NCBI GenBank assembly: GCA_017308475.1
Contig: JAFKEU010000007.1
Coordinates: 310,001 to 374,000 of the forward strand
Origin: Alphaproteobacteria bacterium
GTDB lineage: Bacteria; Pseudomonadota; Alphaproteobacteria; Micropepsales; Micropepsaceae
Direction of reading: 5' to 3'
Length of the DNA: 64,000 nucleotides
A program made the position numbers and the translations under genes. Shown in pieces: positions 36,758 through 45,413 of the stretch. Under the pieces are notes generated by a model. That model did no database searches and was not told where the DNA came from. It saw nothing but the letters and a program-made list of their open reading frames with translations. Every line of letters begins with the position of its first letter. The first letter of the stretch is position 1.

Positions 36758-38221
36758 CTATCGCCCCAGCATGTCTTTGATTGCGGCGACCAGATCGGCG
36801 CGCTTCACGCTTTTCTGCGCTTCACGGTTGGCGACCCATTCGGCGCGGCTTTCGACGGACTTGGCCAGTTCGGCGCCCAGGGCCAGGTCCTTCAGCGTCA
36901 CCTCGCCTTTTGTGCGCTCATCCGGACCTTCGACCACGGCGATAGCGGCGCCGCGCCTGTCGGCATATTTGAACTGGTCGCCCATCTTGCCCGTGCCGAC
37001 ATAGGCTTCGGCGCGGATGCCGGCAGCGCGCAGTTCCTGCGCCATGGCGAAGCCCGGCGCGGCGTCGTTCTTGTCGAAGGCGGTCACCACCACCAGCGGC
37101 ACCAGCGCTGCATCGCGATCCTTCAGCGCGGCCAGCAGGCGCGACACGCCGATGGAAATGCCGGCGGCCGGCACGCGCTGGCCGGTGAAGCGCGCCACCA
37201 GGTCGTCATAGCGGCCGCCCGAAGCAATGGAGCCGAACACGATCTCCTCTCCCGCGTCATTGGTGACGGGGCCGGTGAGTTGGCCTTCCCATACCGGGCC
37301 GGTGTAATAATCCAGTCCGCGCACCACGCCGGTATCGAACATTACCTGGTCGGGACCGTAGCCCGCCGCCTGCAGCAGCCTGACGATGGCTTCCAGCTCG
37401 GCGAGGCCTTCGGCGCCCACTTTGCTGGCGGCGATCAGGGTGGCGATCTGGTCCAGATGTTCCTGCTCATCCTTTGCATCAGGCGCAACGAAAGCCAGCA
37501 CGCGATGCGCCTGGTCAGGGGAAAGGCCGGCGCCCCTGGTGAAGTCGCCGCTTTCGTCCTTGCGGCCCGGGCCCAGAAGGGCGGCCACACCCTCGACGCC
37601 CAGCCGGTCCAGCTTGTCGATGGCGCGCAGCACGACGCCGCGCCGTTCGCGGTCCTCCAGCGGAATGCCCGCCACTTCCAGCACGCCGTCCAGCAGCTTG
37701 CGGTTGTTGATCTTGACGATGTAGTCGCCGCGCTTCAGGCCCAGCGCCTCCAGCGTGTCGCACAGCATCATCAGAAGTTCGCCATCCGCTGCGGGATTTG
37801 CGGACCCTACGGTGTCCGCGTCGAATTGCGTGAATTCGCGGAAGCGGCCGGGGCCGGGCTTTTCGTTGCGCCAGACACTGCCCACCTGGTAGCGGCGGAA
37901 AGGCTTGGCCAGGTGCTGGAAGTTGGCGGCGACATGGCGGGCGAGCGGGGCGGTCAGGTCGTAGCGCAGCGACAGCCACTGGTCGTCATCGTCTTTCAGC
38001 GAGAAAACGCCCTCGTTGGGCCGGTCCAGATCGGGCAGGAACTTGCCCAGCGCGTCGGTATATTCGAAGGCCGGGGTCTCCAGGGGCTCGAAGCCATAGG
38101 ATTCATAGACCCGCCGGATCGTGGCCAGTATCGCCTGCTCGGCCATGATCTCGGCGGCGCCGCGATCACGGAAGCCCCGGGGCAGCCGGGCCTTGGGTCG
38201 ATTCTGTTTGGGCGCGCTCAT
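36758..38221 (-). CDS. hisS: Histidyl-tRNA synthetase, divergent alphaproteobacterial type
   Basis: Charges tRNA-His in the cytoplasm. From ATG 38221 it is 487 aa. Motif 1 region LPRGFRD, motif 2 with loop RNEKPGPGRFREFTQFDAD, the His-specific GLDYYTGPVWEG and motif 3 region SIASGGRYDDLV are present. The motif 2 loop differs from the E. coli type (HERPQKGR-like) and matches the alphaproteobacterial HisRS that recognises tRNA-His without G-1. The tRNA-His at 45 kb in this window has exactly that structure. It heads the hisS-hisZ-hisG unit. Confidence 0.96.
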   Translation of the reverse strand: MSAPKQNRPKARLPRGFRDRGAAEIMAEQAILATIRRVYESYGFEPLETPAFEYTDALGKFLPDLDRPNEGVFSLKDDDDQWLSLRYDLTAPLARHVAANFQHLAKPFRRYQVGSVWRNEKPGPGRFREFTQFDADTVGSANPAADGELLMMLCDTLEALGLKRGDYIVKINNRKLLDGVLEVAGIPLEDRERRGVVLRAIDKLDRLGVEGVAALLGPGRKDESGDFTRGAGLSPDQAHRVLAFVAPDAKDEQEHLDQIATLIAASKVGAEGLAELEAIVRLLQAAGYGPDQVMFDTGVVRGLDYYTGPVWEGQLTGPVTNDAGEEIVFGSIASGGRYDDLVARFTGQRVPAAGISIGVSRLLAALKDRDAALVPLVVVTAFDKNDAAPGFAMAQELRAAGIRAEAYVGTGKMGDQFKYADRRGAAIAVVEGPDERTKGEVTLKDLALGAELAKSVESRAEWVANREAQKSVKRADLVAAIKDMLGR

Positions 38222-38413
38222 GGCAGGCAGGATTCTTTCAGGATCGGGGCGGGTTGTACCGGCCAGGGCTGCCAGGGGCAAGGAACCCCTCCGGCGCCGT
38301 CATAAAATCTTGCGGATCAGCCGGTTACTGCCCGGCCCGGCGGCGCGATCTGCCCCCTTGCGTCCCGCGATGTTGCGATGCGAAATAACCGCACAACCCC
38401 GAGGAGACCAGCC

Positions 38414-39154
38414 TTGGCCCGTAGCAAAGTCTATCCCGACGCACCCGCGGCCCTGAAGGGCCTGACCTTTGACGGCATGACCATCATGTCGGGGGGCTTT
38501 GGCCTGTGCGGCAATCCGGAGAACCTGATCGCCGCCCTGAAGGAAGACGGGGTCGGGAACATCACCATCATCTCCAACAATTGCGGCGCCGACAATTACG
38601 GGCTGTGGGTGCTGCTGAACAACGGCCAGATCAGGAAGATGATCTCGTCCTATGTGGGCGAGAACAAGCTGTTCGAGAAGCTGTACCTCTCCGGCGAACT
38701 GGAGCTGGAACTGAACCCGCAGGGCACGCTGGCCGAACGCATCCGCGCCGGCGGGGCGGGCATTCCCGCCTTCTATACCAGGACGGGCGTCGGCACCGTG
38801 GTGGCGGACGGCAAGCCGACCGAGGAATTCGATGGGCTGACCTATGTGCGCGAAAGCTGGCTGCGCGCCGATCTTTCCATCATCAAGGCGTGGAAGGGCG
38901 ATACCGAAGGCAACCTCGTCTATCGCAAGACGGCGCGGAACTTCAATCCGATGATGGCCACCGCCGGCAAGGTGACGATCGCGGAGGTGGAAGAACTGGT
39001 GGAGCCGGGCGAGCTCGATCCGGACAATATCCACACGCCGGGCATCTTCGTGCAGCGCATCTTCGAAGGCACGAATTATGAAAAACACATCGAGCGGGTG
39101 ACCACCCGCAAGCGGCCCGCGATGAACGGCGCCGGCGCGGGGGAGGAAGTGTGA
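38414..39154 (+). CDS. scoA: 3-oxoacid CoA-transferase subunit A
   Basis: Moves CoA between succinyl-CoA and acetoacetate-type acids. [13 protein letters not shown] (residues about 25-37) and [15 protein letters not shown] are SCOT alpha-subunit motifs. I chose a TTG start at 38414 because GAGGAG (38401-38406) lies 7 bp before it, while the ATG at 38378 has no ribosome site and adds unconserved residues. The stop overlaps the subunit B ATG (TGATG). The two subunits make a heterotetramer for ketone-body or beta-keto acid use. Confidence 0.92.
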   Translation: MARSKVYPDAPAALKGLTFDGMTIMSGGFGLCGNPENLIAALKEDGVGNITIISNNCGADNYGLWVLLNNGQIRKMISSYVGENKLFEKLYLSGELELELNPQGTLAERIRAGGAGIPAFYTRTGVGTVVADGKPTEEFDGLTYVRESWLRADLSIIKAWKGDTEGNLVYRKTARNFNPMMATAGKVTIAEVEELVEPGELDPDNIHTPGIFVQRIFEGTNYEKHIERVTTRKRPAMNGAGAGEEV

Positions 39155-39795
39155 TGGCCTGGAGCCGCGAAGACATGGCCGCGAGAGCCGCGCGCGAACT
39201 GAAGGACGGTTTCTATGTGAACCTGGGCATCGGCATTCCGACGCTGGTGGCCAATGCCATTCCGCCGGGCATGAACGTGACCTTGCAGAGCGAGAACGGC
39301 ATGCTGGGCATGGGTCCCTTCCCGTATGAGGGCGAGGAAGACCCCGACCTGATCAACGCCGGCAAGCAGACCATCACCGAACTGCCGACGACCAGCTATT
39401 TTTCATCGTCCGACAGTTTCGGCATGATCCGCGGCGGGCATATCGACCTGTCGGTGCTGGGCGCGATGGAAGTGTCGGAGGACGGCGACATCGCCAACTG
39501 GACCATCCCCGGCAAGATGGTGAAGGGCATGGGCGGGGCGATGGACCTGGTGGCGGGCGTCAAGCGCGTGATCGTCACCATGGAACACACCAACAAGGCG
39601 GGCGAGTCGAAGATCCTGAAGGAATGCACCCTGCCGCTGACCGGCAAGAGTTGCGTCGACATGATCGTGACCGATCTGTGCGTCTTCACGCTGGAGCGCG
39701 GGCGAAAAGGCCTGACCCTGGTCGAGCTGGCGCCCGGCGTGACGCAGGACGAAGTGGCGGCCAAGACAAAAGCCGCTTTCATCAGCGCGCTCTAG
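39154..39795 (+). CDS. scoB: 3-oxoacid CoA-transferase subunit B
   Basis: Catalytic subunit of the CoA-transferase. [13 protein letters not shown] near residue 50 holds the active-site Glu that forms the glutamyl-CoA thioester; [12 protein letters not shown] and [23 protein letters not shown] are further family blocks. At 213 aa it is full length. Translation is coupled to subunit A by the TGATG overlap. A hairpin follows 25 bp after the stop. Confidence 0.94.
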   Translation: MAWSREDMAARAARELKDGFYVNLGIGIPTLVANAIPPGMNVTLQSENGMLGMGPFPYEGEEDPDLINAGKQTITELPTTSYFSSSDSFGMIRGGHIDLSVLGAMEVSEDGDIANWTIPGKMVKGMGGAMDLVAGVKRVIVTMEHTNKAGESKILKECTLPLTGKSCVDMIVTDLCVFTLERGRKGLTLVELAPGVTQDEVAAKTKAAFISAL

Positions 39796-39820
39796 ATTCC
39801 ATACTCCGTCCATAAAAAGA

Positions 39821-39840
39821 AATGGCCCGCCTGCGGGCCA
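39821..39840. terminator. Hairpin downstream of the CoA-transferase genes
   Basis: Arms ATGGCCCG and CGGGCCAT around CCTG. The A-rich tract lies on the left side, so a T-run exists only when read on the minus strand; on the plus strand it is a hairpin without a good T-run. A terminator for antisense reading or an mRNA-stabilising stem. Confidence 0.5.
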
Positions 39841-39857
39841 TCCGGGGCGGAGCTGGT

Positions 39858-40508
39858 ATGATTTCAAGACGCATGCGGGACCGCCTGTGGCGGCATCACC
39901 TTCCCATTGGCCTTTTGACACTGGGCACGGGATTTCTGCTTTACGTCACCCGCGGCTATCCCGACGTGATCACGCGGCTGAGCTTTTCCAGCGCCTGGCC
40001 GGCACTGGTGCTGCTGGCAGTGACGCTGGTGATCGGGCCGTGGCGCACCCTGCGGGGCAAGGCGCCACTTCTGTCGCAGGATCTGCGCCGCGACTGGGGC
40101 ATCTGGGCAGGCATGGCAGGCGTGTTCCATGCCGTGATCGGCCAGTGCGTGCATCTGCGCGGGCGGCCCTGGCTTTATTACGTCTATGAGAAGCTGGACG
40201 ACCACCTGGTGCCGTTGCGCCACGATATATTCGGCTTTTCCAATTATACTGGCCTGGTCGCGGCGCTGATCCTGGCGGCGCTGCTGGCAACCTCCAGCGA
40301 TGCGCTGATGAAAAAGCTGGGCAATGCGGGCTGGAAGAAGCTGCAGCGCTGGAACTATTACGGCGCGGCACTGGCGGCCCTGCATACCTTTGGCTACCTG
40401 CTGGGCATCGAATCGATCAGGGACGCTTCCGTCGCCGTCGCGGCGGCATGCGTGGCTGTCGTGCTGGTGCTGCAGCTGATGGGCTGGCGGCGCCGCCGGG
40501 CGGCCTAG
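39858..40508 (+). CDS. Ferric-reductase-like haem membrane protein (MsrQ-like)
   Basis: A 216-aa protein with about six membrane segments and the ferric reductase-like core: HAVIGQCVHLRGRPWLYY (residues about 89-106), the NYTGLVAALILAALLATSSD stretch, and a late HTFGYLLG with a candidate haem ligand. It resembles MsrQ, which delivers electrons to the periplasmic methionine sulfoxide reductase MsrP, but no msrP is adjacent. ATG 39858 is used, the frame upstream runs through the hairpin. It overlaps the convergent propeller gene by 4 bp. Confidence 0.8.
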   Translation: MISRRMRDRLWRHHLPIGLLTLGTGFLLYVTRGYPDVITRLSFSSAWPALVLLAVTLVIGPWRTLRGKAPLLSQDLRRDWGIWAGMAGVFHAVIGQCVHLRGRPWLYYVYEKLDDHLVPLRHDIFGFSNYTGLVAALILAALLATSSDALMKKLGNAGWKKLQRWNYYGAALAALHTFGYLLGIESIRDASVAVAAACVAVVLVLQLMGWRRRRAA

Positions 40509-42019
40509 TCCGCAACCCCGCCCACCGTGGCAAAGCCGGTGCCGCTGCAGCCCGCCGGGCCATAATGCAGGAATTTCTGGATGCGCTTTCCGGTATCGAC
40601 GTCGGCGGTATAAAGATCGCCTTTGCTGTCGGGACTGACCTGGTGCAACCAGTGGAATTGCCCCGCCATGCGCCCTGCCTTGCCCAGCCGCCCAAGCTCG
40701 CTCAGGTTCTGGCGGTTCAGGATGTAGATGGTCTGGTTGGTGTTGTCGCCGACATAGAGGCAGCTCTCGGCCTTGTCGGGCGAAAAGCTCATCGACACCG
40801 CGGTGCCCGGCATCACCGGCAGGGTTTCGGTCTTGCGGCTGATCCACTGCTCGCCGACAAAACCGCACTTGCCCGCCTCGCCGTTCGGATTGCTGCACGG
40901 CTTGCCCAGCTGCGGGCTGTTCTTGTCGAACACCTGGATGCGGTCGTTGCCGCGGTCGCAGACATAGATCTTGCCGTCCACCGCGATCTTCACGCAGTGC
41001 ACCGGGTTGCGAAAATACATCGGCTTGGTGCGGCCCGCCGCCAGGTCGTCGGGCCAGCGGCCCGCCGCCTTGGCCGCGGCGTCGTCGATCGGGTTGTTTC
41101 CGTAGGCGCCGAAATGGCCGATGTATTTTCCGGTCGTGGCGTCGGCGATCACGATGCGCCGGTTGCCATAGCCGTCGGCGACATAGAGGCGGTTGGTCTG
41201 GGGATCGACCACGATATCGGCGGGCTGGTAGAAGACCGGCGTGCCATTGATGCCGCCATCCTTGTCGTTGCTGGCGAAGGCCTGTGGCGTGCCGCCCACG
41301 CGCATCTTGAAATTGCCGTCCATGTCGAACTTCAGGATGAAGCCGTCGGCGCCCAGCTTGTTGGTGGCCCATGGCGCGCGCGGGCCGGTACCGGCTGCTT
41401 CCGCCCCGCCCTCCTCCGGCGGCTTGCCGCCATAGGCGGTGTTGCCGCCGATCCAGACGTTATCGTTGGCATCGACATAGATGCCATGCTCGTTGCCCGG
41501 CCAGATGCAGCCGTCGGCAGCGCGGCAGTGCCTGTCGAGCCAGCCCGGATCGGAAGGCCCGCCCCAGGCGCGCAGCAGCTTGCCGGCGGAATCGAATTCC
41601 AGCACCGAGGGCGCAGCCATGCAGCAGTCGGCGCCCGGCCCGTGCGGACGTTCGAAGCCCAGGCCGTTGACGGGAATCTTCTTGCTGTCCAGGGCACCCG
41701 GCACCGGTGGCTCAAGCCCGGTTTCGTCATTGGTCAGGCTGCGCGGGCGGTTGAGAACCCATACATGGTCGTGACGATCGACGAACATGCCGCCGATCTG
41801 GCCCAAGAGCCAGTGATGCGGGAGCGGCTGGGGCCAGGAGGGATCGACCACGAACTGGGGCGTGCTGGTCCCTGGCGCCTTGTGCCAGACGCCGGTATCG
41901 GCCATCAGGCGGCTCATCACGCCGCTCTGCGTCAAGACGCTGGTGTCGGCCGCGAAAGCTGCCCCAGCCACCATCCCGGCGCCCGCCAGAGCGAGCCCGA
42001 TCTTCGCCAATACGCGCAT
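40505..42019 (-). CDS. Exported NHL-type beta-propeller protein
   Basis: A 504-aa secreted protein. MRVLAKIGLALAGAGMVAGAAFA is the signal peptide; I prefer the ATG at 42019 because AAGGGG lies 6 bp before it, although ATGs at 42025 and 42034 are in frame. Repeated blocks such as VLEFDSAGKLLRAWGG, GNEHGIYVDANDNVWIGG, NRLYVADGYGNRRIVI and IYVCDRGNDRIQVFDK are NHL/6-bladed propeller strands. Similar proteins are annotated as peptidylglycine-amidating-like or SMP-30-like lyases; no enzyme can be assigned. Last gene of a three-gene exported set. Confidence 0.82.
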   Translation of the reverse strand: MRVLAKIGLALAGAGMVAGAAFAADTSVLTQSGVMSRLMADTGVWHKAPGTSTPQFVVDPSWPQPLPHHWLLGQIGGMFVDRHDHVWVLNRPRSLTNDETGLEPPVPGALDSKKIPVNGLGFERPHGPGADCCMAAPSVLEFDSAGKLLRAWGGPSDPGWLDRHCRAADGCIWPGNEHGIYVDANDNVWIGGNTAYGGKPPEEGGAEAAGTGPRAPWATNKLGADGFILKFDMDGNFKMRVGGTPQAFASNDKDGGINGTPVFYQPADIVVDPQTNRLYVADGYGNRRIVIADATTGKYIGHFGAYGNNPIDDAAAKAAGRWPDDLAAGRTKPMYFRNPVHCVKIAVDGKIYVCDRGNDRIQVFDKNSPQLGKPCSNPNGEAGKCGFVGEQWISRKTETLPVMPGTAVSMSFSPDKAESCLYVGDNTNQTIYILNRQNLSELGRLGKAGRMAGQFHWLHQVSPDSKGDLYTADVDTGKRIQKFLHYGPAGCSGTGFATVGGVAD

Positions 42020-42053
42020 TCCCATCCCCTTCATGTTTTTGAAAGTCCGCCCG

Positions 42054-43073
42054 TCACTTCGCCGCCGTCGACTGCGGCACCTCGATCATCAGAAGGCGCT
42101 TGGGCGCGGTGCCCACCTTGATGCGGGCGATTTCCTTTTCGCTCTTCACGTCCAGGATCGAGGTGTCGTTGGAATCGGCGTTGCTGACCCCGGCATAGCG
42201 GCCGTCCGCCGACATGCTGATCCAGTTGGGACAGGCGCCGACCGTGATCCTGGGCGACAGCCTCTTGCCGGCGATGTCATAGACATAGATGCCCGCATCG
42301 GCGACGGAAGTGACCCAGAGCTTCTTTCCGTCGCGCGTCAGCGCGATGCCGTGCACCGGCGTGTTGGGCGGCTCGACCTTGCAGTTCATCCAGGGCATGG
42401 GCGGCAGCACGGTCTGGCTCATGGTCTGGTTCGCAATGTCGATGGTGGCAAAGCCGTGCAATCCGCTGAGCGCGGTATAGAGCGTCTTTTCATCGGCGGT
42501 GATGGCGAAAGGCCGGGGATCGCCCGCCACCTTCACATTGTTGGTGATCTCCATCTTCGCAAGATCGATGCGCGAGATGTAGAAATTGTCGCGCGCCTCG
42601 CAATAGACGATGGTGTTGCTGCCGCCTTCGGGCGTGAAGCAGTTGTGGGGATGGCGCACTTCGAAGGTCTTGATGACCTGGCCGCTCGCGGTGTCGATCA
42701 CCACCGCGCTGTTGGCCGGGGCCAGCAGCGGCACCACCAGATATTTGCCGTTGGAGGTGACGGCGCACTCGTTGGGCCGGCCGGGCAGCGCGATGGAACC
42801 GGTGACGGAATTGGTCAGCGTGTCGATCACCTGCACCGTATGGTTGGATTCGATGGTGGCATAGGCGCGCCGCCCGTCGGCGGGGGCGCAGACGCCGTGA
42901 ACCATCGCGCCGACCTTGATGGTGGTGAGCAGCTTCTTTGCCGCCACGTCGATGACCGAGACGTCATCGCCCTGGCTGTTGCCGACATAAAGAAGTGTTC
43001 TGGCGGATGCGGGAGCCCAAAGGGCGAACAGCGCGGCCGCTGCCAGGATGGAATTGCGGATGAAGCGGCGCAT
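42054..43073 (-). CDS. Exported YVTN-type beta-propeller protein
   Basis: A 339-aa protein with a signal peptide ending ALWAPASA and repeated YVTN-like blades: LLYVGNSQGDDVSVIDVAAK, RAYATIESNHTVQVIDTLTN, KYLVVPLLAPANSAVVIDTA and RYAGVSNADSNDTSILDV. Such propellers often bind partners or ligands at the surface or in the periplasm. It starts 118 bp after the aldolase gene and ends 34 bp before the NHL propeller gene; the three look like one operon. Confidence 0.83.
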   Translation of the reverse strand: MRRFIRNSILAAAALFALWAPASARTLLYVGNSQGDDVSVIDVAAKKLLTTIKVGAMVHGVCAPADGRRAYATIESNHTVQVIDTLTNSVTGSIALPGRPNECAVTSNGKYLVVPLLAPANSAVVIDTASGQVIKTFEVRHPHNCFTPEGGSNTIVYCEARDNFYISRIDLAKMEITNNVKVAGDPRPFAITADEKTLYTALSGLHGFATIDIANQTMSQTVLPPMPWMNCKVEPPNTPVHGIALTRDGKKLWVTSVADAGIYVYDIAGKRLSPRITVGACPNWISMSADGRYAGVSNADSNDTSILDVKSEKEIARIKVGTAPKRLLMIEVPQSTAAK

Positions 43074-43191
43074 GTTTTTCCCTTCCCTTTTGTGCTTTCT
43101 TACCCGAACGTCGGCGGCGCGGCCAGTGAAGACGGATGCCCCCGCCGGCGGCGTTTCATTGTGCAGCGCGCAAAATGTCCCGCCCGCGGAG

Positions 43192-44181
43192 TCAGACGGG
43201 CATGGTGCGTTTGGTATATTCGCGGCCGATGCGCGCCACCTCCGGGTTGCCGGTTTCGATCACCATGGCGCCGCGATCCAGCCAGTATCGGATGTTCTTT
43301 GGCGTGGCGGCGTGCAGGAAGCGCACCTTGTTGGCCTTTGCCGCCTCCAGCACGCGGGTCTGGGCGGCCTGGATCTCGGGCGAGAAATGCTGCTCGCCGT
43401 CGCCCGGCTTGGGCGGGCCGGTATAGGAATAGAACGACAGACCTTCGACCGACATCTGCATGTCGCCACCGCCGCCTTCGGTGAAGGCCAGGCCCGGCTG
43501 CTTGAGGATGTCTTCGCAGACGGCCAGCCCGTGGCGGTCCTCGATCTTGGCGCCCAGGATGATCTCGCCCCTGGGGTTCAGCGGCCAGACATCGGCGATG
43601 TTGACATACATGTTCTGGGTCACGCCCCACATCTTCGCCGGCAGGATCTGGCTGCCCGAGCCGCGCATGCCCTCCATCTCCTGCCTGGGCACGCCCGGAT
43701 AATCGAAGGGATAGCGGGCAGCCGCGACATAGACCGGCACCGCCTGGGGATCGCGAGTATGGCACAGGGTGATGGCATTGACGCCGGTGGACAACACCTG
43801 CTGGATCACCCAGGCATTGGCGTAAACCATCATGGCGTCATAGCCCAGCACAGGCAGCGAGACGATCACGGTTGGAAAGCGATGGCCGCTGCGGGTGGGG
43901 CCGCCATCGACCAGCCCCTGCATGAAGGCGCGCAGGTTGGCGAGGTCGAAGGTGCCGTGCTCCATCTCCCAGTTGATGGCGTCGGCCCAGGTGCCGGCCA
44001 GCGCCTTGCCCTGTTCATAGCCGGGCTTTCGGGGATCGGCGCCCACATAATAGATCGGCTGGCCCGCCTCGAAGAGTTCGACGACCTTGTTGTGGCGTTT
44101 GGGCGTGTAGGTTTCCTGCGCGGATGCGGCGGTCGCGGCACCGGCGGCGGCGAGCCCGCCCAGGAACTGGCGCTTGTCCAT
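43192..44181 (-). CDS. Exported HpcH/HpaI-type aldolase
   Basis: A 329-aa protein of the HpcH/HpaI aldolase / citrate lyase beta superfamily: GTFDLANLRAFMQGLVDGG, a central Arg/His region and EIILGAKIEDRHGLAVCEDIL, which includes the Glu-Asp metal-site region. Unusually, it begins MDKRQFLGGLAAAGAATAASA, a Tat-like leader with Lys-Arg in place of Arg-Arg, with GGGGGAA as ribosome site upstream. Members normally act in the cytoplasm on 2-oxo acids and pyruvate. Export, and the association with two exported propellers, is odd. The substrate is unknown. Confidence 0.82.
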   Translation of the reverse strand: MDKRQFLGGLAAAGAATAASAQETYTPKRHNKVVELFEAGQPIYYVGADPRKPGYEQGKALAGTWADAINWEMEHGTFDLANLRAFMQGLVDGGPTRSGHRFPTVIVSLPVLGYDAMMVYANAWVIQQVLSTGVNAITLCHTRDPQAVPVYVAAARYPFDYPGVPRQEMEGMRGSGSQILPAKMWGVTQNMYVNIADVWPLNPRGEIILGAKIEDRHGLAVCEDILKQPGLAFTEGGGGDMQMSVEGLSFYSYTGPPKPGDGEQHFSPEIQAAQTRVLEAAKANKVRFLHAATPKNIRYWLDRGAMVIETGNPEVARIGREYTKRTMPV

Positions 44182-44355
44182 GGCGTATTCCCCCTCTTTT
44201 TTCGCCAGTATTGGAGCAGATGCGAAGGGGCGCAACCGGCGGCGGGAGCGGGCGGGCCCCAATTGTGACAGTTCCGCGATTTTACATGACCTTTGGGCGA
44301 CGGGATGTTATGCACGCCGCCTTTTGCCCCCGTTGCCCCCTTCAAGGTTCTGTCG

Positions 44356-44775
44356 ATGAGCAGCATGTCGCCCGCCGAACTCCGCCCCGGCACGGTTGTG
44401 ACCGTGCAGATGAAGGGGCTGTTCCGGATGGCGCATCATTTCGCGCTGGTCACGGCCAAGACCGGGCCGGACGGCCTGCCCCTGGTGGTGGCCAATTCCG
44501 GGGAAACCGGCGGCCCGGCCGAGCAGAGCTGGACCAGCTTCGTCAAGGGCCGCAGCCACCGCGCCTTCTATCCCAGCGACCTGGCGCCCCGGACGGTGCT
44601 GTACAACGCCTATGCCATGTTCGGCACGCGCTATGACTTCTTCCACTGGAACTGCGAGCATTTCGCCAATGCCTGCCACGGACGGCCGGCGCAGAGCCAT
44701 CAAGTCCGCAGCGGTGTGGCGGCGCTGGCGATGATGATGGTGGGCGGCCTGGCGCTGGTGGCGGCGCGGGCGTAG
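44356..44775 (+). CDS. LRAT-domain (NlpC/P60-superfamily) protein
   Basis: A 139-aa protein with the LRAT hallmarks: an early His pair (His27-His28 in MAHHFALVTA) and NCEHFANACHG with candidate nucleophile Cys100. A hydrophobic C-terminal segment (about residues 118-137) would anchor it to the membrane. LRAT-type enzymes are thiol acyltransferases or phospholipases; in bacteria the substrate is usually unknown. The start at 44356 gives the conserved LRPGTVV opening. It stands alone, divergent from the aldolase gene, and ends just before the tRNA-derived repeats. Confidence 0.78.
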   Translation: MSSMSPAELRPGTVVTVQMKGLFRMAHHFALVTAKTGPDGLPLVVANSGETGGPAEQSWTSFVKGRSHRAFYPSDLAPRTVLYNAYAMFGTRYDFFHWNCEHFANACHGRPAQSHQVRSGVAALAMMMVGGLALVAARA

Positions 44776-44787
44776 GGCGCGGCCTAG

Positions 44788-45016
44788 ACGGGCGCGCGCC
44801 CAAGCGCGCCCGGGGTGAACCACCGACCTACTGAAAGATGGTACAGTTGGATGGGGTTCGAGGCCGAAGGCCGAGGACGGGCGCGCGCCCAAGCGCGCCC
44901 CGGGTGAACCACCGACCTACTGAAAGGTGGTACAGTTGGATGGGGTTCGAGGCCGAAGGCCCAGGACGGGCGCGCGCCCAAGCGCGCCCCGGGTGAACCA
45001 CCGACCTACTGAAAGA
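44788..45016 (-). repeat. Tandem 89-bp repeats made of tRNA-His 3' halves with a GC-rich insert
   Basis: Period 89 bp (starts 44788, 44877, 44966). On the minus strand each complete unit reads as the tRNA-His variable loop and T-stem (AGGTCGGTGGTTC), a GC-rich palindromic insert of about 45 bp, then CGAACCCCATCCAACTGTACCA-type tRNA 3' end including CCA. Complete interrupted halves lie at 44839-44918 and 44928-45007, with a partial third at 44788-44829. The spacer TCTTTCAGT separates them from each other and from the real tRNA-His. Confidence 0.85.
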
Positions 45017-45093
45017 TGGTACAGTTGGGTGGGCTCGAACCACCGACCTCCGGATCCACAATCCGGCGCTCTAACCAACTGAGCTACAACTGC
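45017..45093 (-). tRNA. tRNA-His (GUG), alphaproteobacterial type
   Basis: A full cloverleaf on the minus strand with acceptor GCAGTTG pairing with CAACTGT, so G1 faces U72; discriminator A73; CCA encoded; anticodon loop TTGTGGA giving GTG; T-loop TTCGAGC. The usual G-1 opposite C73 is absent, as known for many alphaproteobacteria. It lies between interrupted partial copies of itself on both sides. Confidence 0.97.
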
Positions 45094-45142
45094 ACAACAC
45101 ATCCGGGAACGCCCGGTATACTCAAACTCACCGCAGTCCGTC

Positions 45143-45246
45143 TCCGGCGCTCTGTCCGGGGCGCGCTTGGCCGCGCGCCCGTCCTTCGGGCCGTCCCGGC
45201 CCTTCGGACCCAACTGAGCTACAACTGCACAAAGCTACAACTGCAC
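45143..45246 (-). pseudogene. Interrupted 5' half of tRNA-His
   Basis: On the minus strand GCAGTTGTAGCTCAGTTGG (45228-45210) is identical to the tRNA-His 5' end. It is followed by a 57-bp GC-rich insert (45209-45153) with GTCCG/CGGAC termini, then GAGCGCCGGA (45152-45143), again tRNA sequence. The insert replaces the last D-loop bases. A further 16-bp copy of the 5' end lies just upstream (to 45246). The remaining bases to 45413 hold no recognisable gene. Confidence 0.8.
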
Positions 45247-45413
45247 GCGGCGGCCCAGGGGGCCGCAGAAGGGCGGGAAACTATGGTCGGCCCCCCGCAA
45301 AAGCAAGGCTTTATCGGCCCCTCGTCCGGCCAAATCCGGCCCGCCCGCACGGGCGGGCAATCCGGCCCGAATCCGGGCCTTGTCGTCCGGCGGGCGCCCT
45401 CTAATCTGGCGCC

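Noticed and set aside
44788..45016. CRISPR array
   Set aside because: The 89-bp repeats are adjacent without unique spacers and are derived from tRNA-His; no cas genes are present.
44784..45213. Several short minus-strand frames with repeated peptides (FSRSVVHPGRAWARA type)
   Set aside because: They are translations of the tRNA-derived repeats and the tRNA itself, not proteins.
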